From Paenarthrobacter sp. A20 (lineage in GTDB: Bacteria; Actinomycetota; Actinomycetes; Actinomycetales; Micrococcaceae), in the NCBI RefSeq assembly GCF_024168825.1, contig NZ_JALJWH010000003.1:62001-126000 (forward strand): a stretch of DNA of 64,000 bases. The letters are read 5' to 3'. The translations under genes and the position numbers were made by a program. Below, piece by piece: positions 16,805 to 25,143 of the stretch. The notes beneath the pieces were generated by a model. It saw nothing but the letters and a program-made list of their open reading frames with translations. It was not told the origin of the DNA and did not search any database. Position 1 is the stretch's first letter. Each line of letters starts with the position of its first letter.

Positions 16805-17527
16805 ATGGGCGGCAGCAACGGAGCATCTGGCCAAGCAAAAACGCCGAAGGCGACGGACCTGACGGCCGTCGCCCAGGACTACCTGAAGTTGATTTGGTCC
16901 GCGCGGGAATGGTCCGACGAAGCGGTCACGGTGGGCCTTGTCGCGGAGCGACTCGGAGTCAGCGCCTCCACCGCCTCTGAAGGCATCCGCAAATACACGG
17001 CGCAGGGGTTGCTGACGCACGCCCGCTACGGCGGAGTGGGACTCACTCCAACGGGGGAGGAATACGCGCTGGAGATGGTCCGCAGGCACCGGCTCCTGGA
17101 GACTTTCCTCGTAGAAAACCTCGGCTACCGCTGGGACGAAGTCCATCATGAGGCTGAAGTGCTCGAACACGCAGTTTCGGATAGATTCATCGCCAGGATC
17201 GATGCGCTCCTTGGTCACCCACGCCACGACCCGCACGGCGATCCGATCCCATTACCGGGCGAACATCTGGACCGGTCCGACGCGGTGCCGTTGAGCGCGG
17301 TGCAGCCCGGGGATGCGGTGATCATTCGGCGGGTGTCGGATGAGAGTGCCGAGATGCTCCGCTACTTCGCCGGACATGGCCTCACCCCGGGCACGCAACT
17401 CATCGTCGGTGAACGCAAGGCCTTCGCCGCCGGTATACCTGTTCGTCTCGCTGGCTCCGGGAAAGACGTCGCCCTTGGTGGCCAGGCGGCAGCGGCCCTC
17501 TGGGTAGTACCCGTGGCCCAAGGTTAG
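16805..17527 (+). CDS. mntR: DtxR/MntR-family metal-dependent repressor
   Basis: 240 residues from MGGSNGAS, chosen over a TTG 21 bp upstream because AGGAAAGG lies five bases before this ATG. The winged helix (about residues 15-75) includes VAERLGVSASTASEGIRKY; the dimerisation/metal domain follows with HRLLETFLVENLGYRWDEVHHEAEVLEHAVS (His/Glu ligands); an SH3-like domain closes the protein. It is divergent in function from mntH next door: Mn-bound MntR would repress Mn uptake. A matching palindrome lies in the mntH promoter. Confidence 0.88.
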   Translation: MGGSNGASGQAKTPKATDLTAVAQDYLKLIWSAREWSDEAVTVGLVAERLGVSASTASEGIRKYTAQGLLTHARYGGVGLTPTGEEYALEMVRRHRLLETFLVENLGYRWDEVHHEAEVLEHAVSDRFIARIDALLGHPRHDPHGDPIPLPGEHLDRSDAVPLSAVQPGDAVIIRRVSDESAEMLRYFAGHGLTPGTQLIVGERKAFAAGIPVRLAGSGKDVALGGQAAAALWVVPVAQG

Positions 17528-17554
17528 GATGGGCCCGGCTTCCGGGTCCGGGTC

Positions 17555-18808
17555 TCAGGATTGGCCGCTGAGGGTGAGCGTGATGAGGACGATGTTGAGA
17601 CCGACGATCAAGGTGGCGCTGGTCCAGCCGGCGATCTTCAGGGCTTTGCCATCGGTGTGGATGCCCATCACGTCACGTTTGCCGGTGAGCCGGATCAGCG
17701 GGATCAGGGCGAAGGGGATGCCGAAGCTGAGCAGCACTTGGCTCAGTACCAGGGCCAGGGTCGGTTCGATGCCTGCCCCCAGAATTATCAGCGCCGGTAT
17801 GAGTGTAATGACCCGCCGGGTCAGCAACGGGATCCGGACCTTCAAGAGTCCGCCCATGATCGTCGCGCCGGCGTAGCAACCGACCGAGGTTGAGGCCAAC
17901 CCTGATGCCAGCAGTCCGATGGCGAAGATGACGCCGATGGCTGGTCCCAGTGCCGAGGTCACTGCTGCGTGGGCTCCGTCGATGGTGTCGGTTCCCTCGA
18001 TGCCGCGCAGGCTGGACGCGGCCAGCAGCAGCATTGAAATGTTCACCACACCAGCGAGCAGCAGAGCGCCGACGACGTCGAAACGGGTGGCCCGGATCAG
18101 GCGCGTCCGCACGACCGGATCCTCGGAGAACCCATGCCGGTCCCGTGCCAGGGCCGAGTGCAGGTAAATCGCGTGCGGCATGACAGTGGCTCCGAGCATG
18201 CTCGCCGCCAGCAGGACCGTGTCGGTGCCCTCGAAACGAGGAACCAAACCGCCCAGGGCGGCTCCGCCGTCAGGGGGATTGACGAACAAACCGGACATGA
18301 ACCCGACAGCAATGATTCCAAGGAGCACCAGAATCGCGTACTCAAAGGAACGCTGGCCCCGGTGGGACTGCAGCGCCAGGAGCAGCATGGAAGCCACGCC
18401 AATGATGACTCCGCCGGCCAGCAACGGAAGGCCAAACAAGAGGTTCAGGGCGACGGCGCCGCCGATCACCTCGGCCATGTCCGTGGCGCCAGCGACGATT
18501 TCCGCCTGCACCCAGTACAGCCGTCGCCGCTTCGTCCCGAGCCTTTTGCCCAGGATCTCGGGAAGGCTCATCCCCGTGGCCAGGCCCAGCTTCGCCGATT
18601 GGTACTGCACCAACACAGCCATGGCGTTGGCCACCACCAAGACCCACACCAGCAGATACCCGTAGTTCGCACCAGCTGTGAGGTTCGCCGCTACATTGCC
18701 GGGGTCCACATAAGCGATCGCAGCAACGAAGGCCGGACCCAGCAGCAGGAGCCGGGACCACACCTTCCGGGGCGCAGGGCGGGTATCAAGAGCGGGTGCA
18801 GCCATCAT
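17555..18808 (-). CDS. mntH: MntH, Nramp-family manganese importer
   Basis: 417 residues with 11 hydrophobic helices. The Nramp metal-binding motifs are clear: DPGN in TM1 (AYVDPGNVAANL) and MPHAIYLHS in TM6. It imports Mn(II) with protons. It converges on mntR, leaving 27 bp between stops. The promoter side (18809-18880) carries a palindrome placed between plausible -35 and -10 boxes. Confidence 0.93.
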   Translation of the reverse strand: MMAAPALDTRPAPRKVWSRLLLLGPAFVAAIAYVDPGNVAANLTAGANYGYLLVWVLVVANAMAVLVQYQSAKLGLATGMSLPEILGKRLGTKRRRLYWVQAEIVAGATDMAEVIGGAVALNLLFGLPLLAGGVIIGVASMLLLALQSHRGQRSFEYAILVLLGIIAVGFMSGLFVNPPDGGAALGGLVPRFEGTDTVLLAASMLGATVMPHAIYLHSALARDRHGFSEDPVVRTRLIRATRFDVVGALLLAGVVNISMLLLAASSLRGIEGTDTIDGAHAAVTSALGPAIGVIFAIGLLASGLASTSVGCYAGATIMGGLLKVRIPLLTRRVITLIPALIILGAGIEPTLALVLSQVLLSFGIPFALIPLIRLTGKRDVMGIHTDGKALKIAGWTSATLIVGLNIVLITLTLSGQS

Positions 18809-18839
18809 CAGTCCTCATCATCGGGGCGTTCTGATACGA

Positions 18840-18870
18840 GAATAGAGGAAGTTAGGCATACCGAAAAGTA
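18840..18870 (-). promoter_or_regulatory. mntH promoter with DtxR/MntR-type palindrome
   Basis: Read on the minus strand, TTTCGG (-35-like), a 16-bp spacer and TATTCT (-10-like) precede mntH. The palindrome TTAGGCATACCGAA (18852-18865; half-sites TTAGG and CCGAA) lies across the -35 and spacer. DtxR-family boxes have TTAGG-type arms, so repression by the neighbouring MntR is the simplest reading. Confidence 0.5.
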
Positions 18871-19175
18871 GTTATTAGGGGAGCCGATAAAAACAGGTTT
18901 TAGTTGTCGGCGATGTGGAAACCTGCCGGGGCTTCGACACCCGGCGGGTCGTACTCCGGCGGGCTTCTTGGGCCGCGGGCTCTCGGAGTTCTTCGGCCCG
19001 TATCGGGTTGCGCAGCGAGGTTTGTAGACGGCCGGCACGGTCGCTGGCAGCAGCACAACGAGGGACCTGCCGGTGTGACGCAGGCCGGGGCATGCGCTTG
19101 CGGGTCATGACAGGGTCCGGCGCGATCCACGCCAGCGGGTCGATGGTGGTCGTGCAGGATAGGCAGGGGGTCGGC
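18871..19175. other. Stretch without a supportable gene
   Basis: All six frames are open in places, but none has a ribosome site, a recognisable motif or a consistent coding pattern. It is probably decayed DNA continuous with the broken copper-storage gene to its right. Confidence 0.4.
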
Positions 19176-19639
19176 GCAGTAACGTCGAAATGAGGGTGGC
19201 CAGAAGCGCCGGGCAGGCGTTTTCACAGCGGGGCAAGGCCTCGGCGCAGAGTGGTCGTGCATCCCGGCGTGATGTTCGCATTCTTCGGCGCAGACCCTGC
19301 AGGCGGTCCGGCAGCTTCGAGCAGGGACCGGACGATACCGGTATTGGTAGCTGTTTGGCGGTTGATGATGGTCCCGGTCGTTTGGCAGATATCGGCGCAA
19401 TCGAGGTCTGTGCGGATGCAGGCCGCGAGATCGGCGACCATGTCCTCACCAAGGCACGCGTCTGCGCAGGCGCTGCACGCTTGGGCGCATTCCAAGCTGG
19501 CGGCGATACATTCCGCGAGTTTCTCGCTGTCCGTCCCGACAGCGGCTTTTGGGTGGGAACGGATCATCGCGCGGATGTGGTCATGGCCAGCTTCTGTTGT
19601 CGGTGGTGTGATGGCCGGCCGACCCGCCATCACACCCAC
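19176..19639 (-). pseudogene. Frameshifted Csp-type four-helix-bundle copper-storage protein
   Basis: The first frame encodes the start of a DUF326/Csp protein: CAQACSACADACLGED, then CIRTDLDCADICQTTG. After the segment RSLLEA the frame breaks; the expected continuation ACRVCAEECEHHAGMHDH is read in the next frame, and LCAEALPRCENACPALLATL in the third. Two short deletions, one near 19313 and one near 19265, explain this. The intact family stores many Cu(I) ions in a Cys-lined bundle. As written, only a truncated 138-residue product (19223-19639) would be made. A sequencing error is the alternative. Confidence 0.8.
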
Positions 19640-19707
19640 CCTAGCCCCGGCATCTAGGGCACAAGAGAGGCCTACCTGGCCTCTCTTGCCTTGGCAGAAC
19701 TGAGGCC

Positions 19708-20586
19708 TCAGGCGGCGTCAGCGGGGCGGTAGCTCGTGCCGCCGTCGGTGGAGACGACGATCCCTTCAGGGGTGGCGGCCCAGATCCAGGGGTTCCCGTC
19801 GGCGCCTTTGAGGGCCGCTATGGCCAGGACTTCGCCGTCGATGCGTCCCTTCTTCGTCCAGGTCGCGCCGGCGTCGGCCGAATAGTAGGTGGTCCCGTCG
19901 GGTGCAACACCTGCCGCTTCCTCCGGGGCGGCGAAGGCGGCGTACTGGATCACCGGACCAGTCTGGAGGAGCTTCCAGGTGGCTCCACCGTCGGTGGAGC
20001 GCTGGATTCCCTCTGTGGTGGTACCCAGCACGGTGTCGCTGTCGGTGTGCCCGGCCAGGCTTGCCGGGGCGAACATCGCCGCCACGGTGTTCCAGGTTGT
20101 CCCGTCAGGGCTGCTTCGCAGTTGCCCGTCGAAGGCGATGATCCCGGATTTGCTGGTGGTCAGGGCGTGGAAGTCGGATTCACCCTGCCGTGAGAGTTTC
20201 TCCCAGGTCTGTCCTCCGTCCGTGGATTTGATCAGCCCGAGGGGGTTGGGCAGGTCAGAGCCCGGGCCGGGGTGCCCGGAGGCGTAGAAGATGCCGTCCT
20301 TCCCTGCGGTGAAACCCATCAGGTCGTTGGTGCCGCCGATCTTGCTGGCAGGCTGTTTCGTGACGTCGAACAGCCCGTCATGGGTGGCCAGCAGTATCTG
20401 GCTGGTGTCGTCGTTAACGCTCAAACCGTGGACATGGCCGCTGGGCAGGGCCTTGTCGCTCAGTTCGATGGACGGAGCCGTCGAGGACGGGGGGCTGGCC
20501 GGGGTGCAGGCGGACAGGGCGAGGAGCACCGCGGCGCCGGCCGCGAGGGCTCCGGTGCGCGTACGTGTGGAAGTGAGAGATTGCAT
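19708..20586 (-). CDS. BNR-repeat lipoprotein (F510_1955-type glycosylhydrolase-like)
   Basis: 292 residues. A signal peptide with lipobox LSAC is followed by a beta-propeller with several BNR/Asp-box repeats: STDGGQTWEKL, SSPDGTTWNTV, STDGGATWKLL, SADAGATWTKK and STDGGTSY. Early on is SGHVHGLSVN. It resembles the family annotated as F510_1955 glycosylhydrolase, which sits with DUF305 and copper genes in actinobacteria. Enzyme activity is doubtful; a surface copper-related role is inferred from the operon-like run with the genes to its right. Confidence 0.8.
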   Translation of the reverse strand: MQSLTSTRTRTGALAAGAAVLLALSACTPASPPSSTAPSIELSDKALPSGHVHGLSVNDDTSQILLATHDGLFDVTKQPASKIGGTNDLMGFTAGKDGIFYASGHPGPGSDLPNPLGLIKSTDGGQTWEKLSRQGESDFHALTTSKSGIIAFDGQLRSSPDGTTWNTVAAMFAPASLAGHTDSDTVLGTTTEGIQRSTDGGATWKLLQTGPVIQYAAFAAPEEAAGVAPDGTTYYSADAGATWTKKGRIDGEVLAIAALKGADGNPWIWAATPEGIVVSTDGGTSYRPADAA

Positions 20587-20673
20587 GGGAGAGCTCCAGG
20601 TTGAGTCAGAAGGGTACGCGGAAGCCCCGGGCCTCCCGTCAGGGGGAGAGGCCCGGGACCACGCAGGGTTTGT

Positions 20674-21288
20674 TTAGAGAGCGGCCAGCAGCGTCTGCAT
20701 TTCTTTGATCTCCGCTTCCTGGGCGCTCACAATGTCCTTGCTGAGCTGGACAGCCTCGGCATCCCTGCCGTCCGTGGTTTCTGTCCTGGCCATCGTCACT
20801 GCACCTTGATGGTGGGCGATCATCTGCGTCAGGAAAAGTTTCGCGGCCTCGACGCCTTGGGCGGTGTCGAGCTTGGTCATGTCCTCGGCGCCCATCATGC
20901 CGTTCATGCTGTGCCCGGAGGCCATCTGCGTCGGCTCACCCCAACTCTTCAACCAGCCGGTCATCTTCTCGATCTCCGGGCCCTGTGCCTCCTTGATACG
21001 AGTGGCCAGTGCCGTGACCTCGGCGGGGATGTCCTGCTTCTTGAGGATCATGTCGCTCATCTCCACGGCCTGTGCGTGGTGCGGGATCATCATCTGGGCG
21101 AACATCACGTCAGCGGAGTTATGGTCCGCCGCCGCGGCCGGGCTTGAGGCGCTGGAGGAGCTGCCGTGGTCCATTCCCGGCATGGACGTTGCGGAGGAAC
21201 CGGAACCGCCGGATGCGCCGCAGCCGGCAAGGGCAAGCGCTGCGGCGACGGCTGTCACGGCAACAGGCAAGAACGTCTTCGTATTCAT
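20674..21288 (-). CDS. DUF305-domain lipoprotein, copper-associated
   Basis: 204 residues. A lipobox LAGC is followed by a Ser-rich, Met/His-containing linker (MPGMDHG) and a helical DUF305 domain with two hallmark motifs: MFAQMMIPHHAQAVEM and FLTQMIAHHQGAVTMA. The His/Met pairs suit metal binding on a ferritin-like bundle. Function is not established, but the family is strongly linked to copper resistance loci. It lies between the BNR lipoprotein and the DUF6153 gene on the same strand as copB. Confidence 0.9.
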   Translation of the reverse strand: MNTKTFLPVAVTAVAAALALAGCGASGGSGSSATSMPGMDHGSSSSASSPAAAADHNSADVMFAQMMIPHHAQAVEMSDMILKKQDIPAEVTALATRIKEAQGPEIEKMTGWLKSWGEPTQMASGHSMNGMMGAEDMTKLDTAQGVEAAKLFLTQMIAHHQGAVTMARTETTDGRDAEAVQLSKDIVSAQEAEIKEMQTLLAAL

Positions 21289-21448
21289 GAAATCAGGTCC
21301 TTCATAAAGAATTTAGGGGCGCAAAGACGCCCGGAATTAAAGGTGGTGGGTGCATCAGCTACGGAGCGGTCATCCCTGAAAGGGGCTGACGGGCGCCAGG
21401 AAGGTCACGGCCGGGCCGGGCCGGGCCGTGCCCGGGCGGACGGGACGG

Positions 21449-21931
21449 CTACGTTCTGCTGATGGACAACTCACCCGGCGAAGGACTGCCGGGACGGTAG
21501 GACCAGGGGGCGCGATCGGTGATGGTTGAGGCCGCGGACTGCCTTGTGATGGAGGTCGTTTCAGTGGGCGCCGGTGCTGCCAGGCCCCCGGTCGCGACCG
21601 TGGGTGTGCAGGCGGTGTTCATCGAGTGCTGGCTTGAGCAGTTCCCGGAGCAGGAGCATTGGGCAAAGGAGGCTGCAGGGGACAGTTCCTGCGATGCATG
21701 CTCCGTCGATGGGGCCAGATGAGCGCCGTGGCCGGATGCTTTGCTTCCGGAGGCGGGCAGAGTCTGCCCGGCACTCTCCGGCAGGCCCGTGGAAACCGTC
21801 GCGCTTGAGTGTTCCGAATGGGTGCCGGTCATGACGTGCATGCCCAGGATTCCGGTGATGATGGCAAGGACAGCGGTCAGAAGTGCTGTCGTGAGCAGGG
21901 CGGAACCGGCGATGGTGCGGTGCGTGACCAT
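21449..21931 (-). CDS. DUF6153-like membrane-anchored protein
   Basis: 160 residues. One N-terminal hydrophobic segment (about residues 10-32) contains ILGMHVM; the rest is a low-complexity Ser/Thr/Ala region with a Cys cluster QCSCSGNCSSQHSMNTAC and the ending PSPGELSISRT. This layout matches proteins called DUF6153 in actinobacterial copper loci. The Cys/His/Met content suggests metal contact. It is 99 bp downstream of copB and probably in the same transcript. Confidence 0.6.
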   Translation of the reverse strand: MVTHRTIAGSALLTTALLTAVLAIITGILGMHVMTGTHSEHSSATVSTGLPESAGQTLPASGSKASGHGAHLAPSTEHASQELSPAASFAQCSCSGNCSSQHSMNTACTPTVATGGLAAPAPTETTSITRQSAASTITDRAPWSYRPGSPSPGELSISRT

Positions 21932-22030
21932 CCTGGTCCTCCTCCCTGGGTACTGGTTGTTTCTAGGCTACCGGCACCAACGCCTGGTCCTCGTGGGACT
22001 GGTGCGTCGGTGCCGGTGGCACCACTTAGG

Positions 22031-24181
22031 TCAACGAACCTCGGAGGGGTTCAGTTTCACCCGGCGAAGCAGCTGGGCGTTGAGGGCGACCACGATTGTG
22101 GAAACCGACATCAGCACCGCCCCGGCCGCGGGGGACAGCACGATCCCGGCGAATGCCAGGACGCCGGCGGCCAGCGGGACGGCGATGACGTTGTACCCGG
22201 TGGCCCATACGAGGTTTTGCCACATTTTGGTGTAGCTCGCCCGGGACAGATCCACCATGGACAACACCGCCCGGGGGTCGTTGCCGGCCAGGATCACCCC
22301 CGCCGATTCCATGGCCACGTCAGTGCCGGCGCCGATGGCGATGCCGACTTCTGCCCGGGCCAGTGCCGGGGAGTCATTAACCCCGTCCCCGACCATGGCC
22401 ACTTTCAGGCCACGGGCCTGCAGCTGGGCGACCTGCTTGTCCTTGTCCGCCGGGAGCACTTCAGCGAAGACCTCATCAATGTTCAGTTCCGTACCCACGG
22501 CCGTCGCAACCTGAGACGCGTCGCCGGTGATCATGGCAACTTTGATGCCCCTGCTCTGCAGCGCCGCCACGGCCTGCCGGGATTCCGGACGGATCGCGTC
22601 CTCAAGACTGACCGCACCCAATATCCTCTCCCCGTCGATGACGTGCAGCACGGCCGCGCCACGGCCCATCCATTCACGGGTTGAAGCGGCCAATGCCTCA
22701 GGTTCGGTGAGTCCCAGTTCGCGCAGCAGTGCCGGGCCGCCGACCTGGACAACGCGTCCATCGACCGTGGCGCGCACGCCCCGTCCGGTCAGGGAGGAGA
22801 AGCCCGTCGCATGTGGCAGAACCAGGTCTTTGCCCCGGGCAGCCCGGACGATGGCCCGCGCCACGGGGTGTTCGCTGTCGGACTCCACTGCCGCTGCCAG
22901 GGCCAGCAGCTCATCCTTGGAACCCTCATCGATAGTGGCCGTGTTCCTGACCTCGGGTTCGCCCTTGGTCAAAGTGCCGGTCTTGTCGAACAGAACGACG
23001 TCGATGGTGCGCATCCGCTCGAGGGCGATGCGGCTCTTGATCAGAACCCCGGCCTTGGCGGCCTGCTCAGTGGAGATCGCTATCACCAGTGGAATTGCCA
23101 GGCCCAGAGCGTGCGGGCAGGCGATCACGAGCACAGTCACGGTGCGCGTCACCGCTTCAGGCAGGCTTCCGAGCAGGATCCACGCGATGAACGTGATGAC
23201 ACCGGCGATGGTGGCGAAGTAGAACAGGAACGCTGCTGCCCGGTCCGCGAGGGCCTGGGCCTTGGAGGAGGAAGCCTGCGCTTCGGCAACCAACCGCTGA
23301 ATGCCGGCCAACGCCGTGTCATCCCCAACGGCACTGACCGTGACCCGGACGGTGTTATCGGTGGCTACGGTTCCGGCCACCACCTGCTCACCCACGGAGC
23401 GGAGCACCGTCTTGGATTCACCGGTGATCATGGATTCATCGAACTCGGCCCGCCCATCAACAATGGTGCCGTCGGCGGGCATCCGGGCCCCGGACCGGAC
23501 AAGGACGACGTCCCCGATCTTCAGTTCGGACACCGGGACGGTTTCCACACCACCATCGCTGACGCGTTCGGCCTCATCCGGGAGCAGTGCCGCCAAGGCA
23601 TCCAAAGCCCCTTGTGCGGAGCCGAGGGCCCGCATCTCGATCCAGTGTCCAAGCAGCATGATCGCCACCAGCAGAGCCAGTTCCCACCAGAAGTCCAGAT
23701 CGAAGTTCCCGATCCGCAAGCTGGTCGCCCAGGACGCGACGAACGCGACGGAAATGGCCATACTGATCAGCAGCATCATGCCCGGCTGCCGGTTCTTCAG
23801 TTCATTGACGCCGCCCTTGAGGAACGGCATGCCCCCGTAGAGGAAGATCACCGTTCCCAGAACGGGTGGGATCCAGGCCGAGCCCGGGAATTCGGGTGGC
23901 ATGAACCCCACCAGATGCCCGAACATCGGGCTGAAATACACGACAGGGATCGACAAGGCCAGGGTCAGCCAGAACCGGTCCTTGAACATAGCGGTGCTGT
24001 GCCCGGCATGCTGGCCATGACTGTGCACCGCGTGATCGCCCCCGGCGTCATGCCCGGCGGGGTGGGCGTGGTGCCCATGTTCAGTCATTGCTGTCCCGTC
24101 GGCCTGCGGCGGGGCGGTTGCCTCCAGGTCAGCTTCGCTGACCGGTGAAGGGCGGTGATGGTGATGGTCGTGCTCTGTCAT
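22031..24181 (-). CDS. copB: CopB-type copper-translocating P-type ATPase
   Basis: 716 residues. The N-terminus (residues 1-65) is rich in His in place of CxxC HMA domains. TGES is at 253-256, the membrane motif is CPH (355-357), the phosphorylated Asp is D399 in DKTGT, and HP is at 439-440; GDGVND follows. CPH together with a His-rich tail defines the P1B-3 (CopB) group, which exports copper ions. AGGAG lies before the ATG. It follows copZ by 65 bp, downstream of the copper-type palindrome at 24663. Confidence 0.95.
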   Translation of the reverse strand: MTEHDHHHHRPSPVSEADLEATAPPQADGTAMTEHGHHAHPAGHDAGGDHAVHSHGQHAGHSTAMFKDRFWLTLALSIPVVYFSPMFGHLVGFMPPEFPGSAWIPPVLGTVIFLYGGMPFLKGGVNELKNRQPGMMLLISMAISVAFVASWATSLRIGNFDLDFWWELALLVAIMLLGHWIEMRALGSAQGALDALAALLPDEAERVSDGGVETVPVSELKIGDVVLVRSGARMPADGTIVDGRAEFDESMITGESKTVLRSVGEQVVAGTVATDNTVRVTVSAVGDDTALAGIQRLVAEAQASSSKAQALADRAAAFLFYFATIAGVITFIAWILLGSLPEAVTRTVTVLVIACPHALGLAIPLVIAISTEQAAKAGVLIKSRIALERMRTIDVVLFDKTGTLTKGEPEVRNTATIDEGSKDELLALAAAVESDSEHPVARAIVRAARGKDLVLPHATGFSSLTGRGVRATVDGRVVQVGGPALLRELGLTEPEALAASTREWMGRGAAVLHVIDGERILGAVSLEDAIRPESRQAVAALQSRGIKVAMITGDASQVATAVGTELNIDEVFAEVLPADKDKQVAQLQARGLKVAMVGDGVNDSPALARAEVGIAIGAGTDVAMESAGVILAGNDPRAVLSMVDLSRASYTKMWQNLVWATGYNVIAVPLAAGVLAFAGIVLSPAAGAVLMSVSTIVVALNAQLLRRVKLNPSEVR

Positions 24182-24246
24182 GACGAGCTCCTCCAGGTAT
24201 GGCTGCGGCTTCGCAAGGAGCGGCGCAGGCCATGTGTGGGTTCGAA

Positions 24247-24555
24247 CTAGTTGGTCAGGCTGTATCCAGCCGACGTGACGGCGTCCCGGATGGCCGTACG
24301 TGTGGCTGATCCGGAAACGATCAAGCGGGAAACTCCGCCGGGGACCAGTTCAACGGTTGCTGCGTCGACGCCGTCCACGGCGTTGACTGCTTTTTCAACG
24401 CTGGCTTTGCAGCCGCCGCAGGTCAGGCCTTCCAGGGAGTACCCGACACCGGCCGGGCTTTGTTCGAGGGTCTGGCTCGCTTCGGTGGAGCAGCACCCGC
24501 AGGCCGACGAGGAGGCGGAAGTGAGGGGCAGTTCGGTACGTGATGGTGTTTGCAT
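24247..24555 (-). CDS. copZ: CopZ-like HMA-domain copper chaperone
   Basis: 102 residues from MQTPSRTE; an ATG 87 bp further up is less likely because it would run over the palindromic promoter. The first 30 residues include CGCC, an extra Cys motif. The HMA domain (about 38-102) has LTCGGCKASVEKAV, the CxxC copper site, with Leu replacing the usual Met. It binds Cu(I) in the cytoplasm and hands it to CopB, encoded next. An actinobacterial feature is the Cys-rich N-terminal extension. Confidence 0.88.
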   Translation of the reverse strand: MQTPSRTELPLTSASSSACGCCSTEASQTLEQSPAGVGYSLEGLTCGGCKASVEKAVNAVDGVDAATVELVPGGVSRLIVSGSATRTAIRDAVTSAGYSLTN

Positions 24556-24662
24556 GTCAGGTCCATTCAGTGCAGAAGATGCGATGGCGCTGTGGTTGAA
24601 CGGTTGTAAAGAGGAACCCAAGGGCCTTCCGCGACATACCACTCACTGACAACACCATCAAT

Positions 24663-24679
24663 ATACCCCCAGGGGGTAT
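24663..24679. promoter_or_regulatory. CsoR/RicR-type copper operator
   Basis: ATACCCCCAGGGGGTAT is a perfect palindrome (8-bp arms, 1-bp centre) with the C-tract/G-tract core of CsoR-family operators. It lies 108 bp upstream of copZ and 87 bp upstream of the ArsR gene on the other strand. No csoR gene is visible in the window, so the repressor must be encoded elsewhere. Confidence 0.8.
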
Positions 24680-24729
24680 CTAGCGCAAGCGTGATTCACG
24701 CCGGCTGCGGGGCAGTGCGAGAAGGTGAG

Positions 24730-24779
24730 TTGATCCTTCCCGGTGCTTTCTGCAATTATCTGCGTATGAATGCAGATAA
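24730..24779 (+). promoter_or_regulatory. Leaderless promoter and operator of the ArsR-CDF operon
   Basis: TTGATC (24730-24735), an 18-bp spacer and AATTAT (24754-24759) end six bases before the ATG, so the transcript should start at or near the start codon. TTATCTGC (24756-24763) and GCAGATAA (24772-24779) form perfect 8-bp arms around the ATG: an operator placed to block both -10 and start. Confidence 0.65.
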
Positions 24780-25143
24780 GCAGGAGTGCGTGTTATCCCC
24801 GGACAGCGACTACGTTGAGCTGGCCGTGGAGGTCTTTTCGATGCTCGCGGACGCAACCCGCGTCCGGCTTATTCTTGCTCTCCGTCACGGCGAGCTGCCT
24901 GTGAACGCCTTGGCCGAAAAGACCGGCAAATCCGCAGCAGGAGTATCTCAGCATCTGGCCAAGATGCGTCTTGCCCGGCTGGTCACGACGAGGCAGGAAG
25001 GCACCAAGGTCTACTACCGGTTGCAGGACGGGCATGCCTGGGAGCTCGTCGCCGCCGCAATCCATCAGGCCGAGCACACTCTCGGCACCGCACCCCATCA
25101 CCGCCTCCGCCCCCACACCGACCAGGAAGCGTCAGGACAATGA
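24766..25143 (+). CDS. ArsR/SmtB-family sensor (NmtR/KmtR-like)
   Basis: 125 residues from MNADKQEC. Winged helix about residues 20-100 with VNALAEKTGKSAAGVSQHLAKM. It lacks the CVC and CLRxCG motifs. The last helix and tail carry many His residues (DGHAWELVAAAIHQAEH, PHHRLRPH), the pattern of Ni/Co/Zn sensors such as NmtR or KmtR. It overlaps the CDF transporter by 4 bp and surely regulates it. A 75-bp in-frame extension upstream exists but crosses the promoter. Confidence 0.85.
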   Translation: MNADKQECVLSPDSDYVELAVEVFSMLADATRVRLILALRHGELPVNALAEKTGKSAAGVSQHLAKMRLARLVTTRQEGTKVYYRLQDGHAWELVAAAIHQAEHTLGTAPHHRLRPHTDQEASGQ

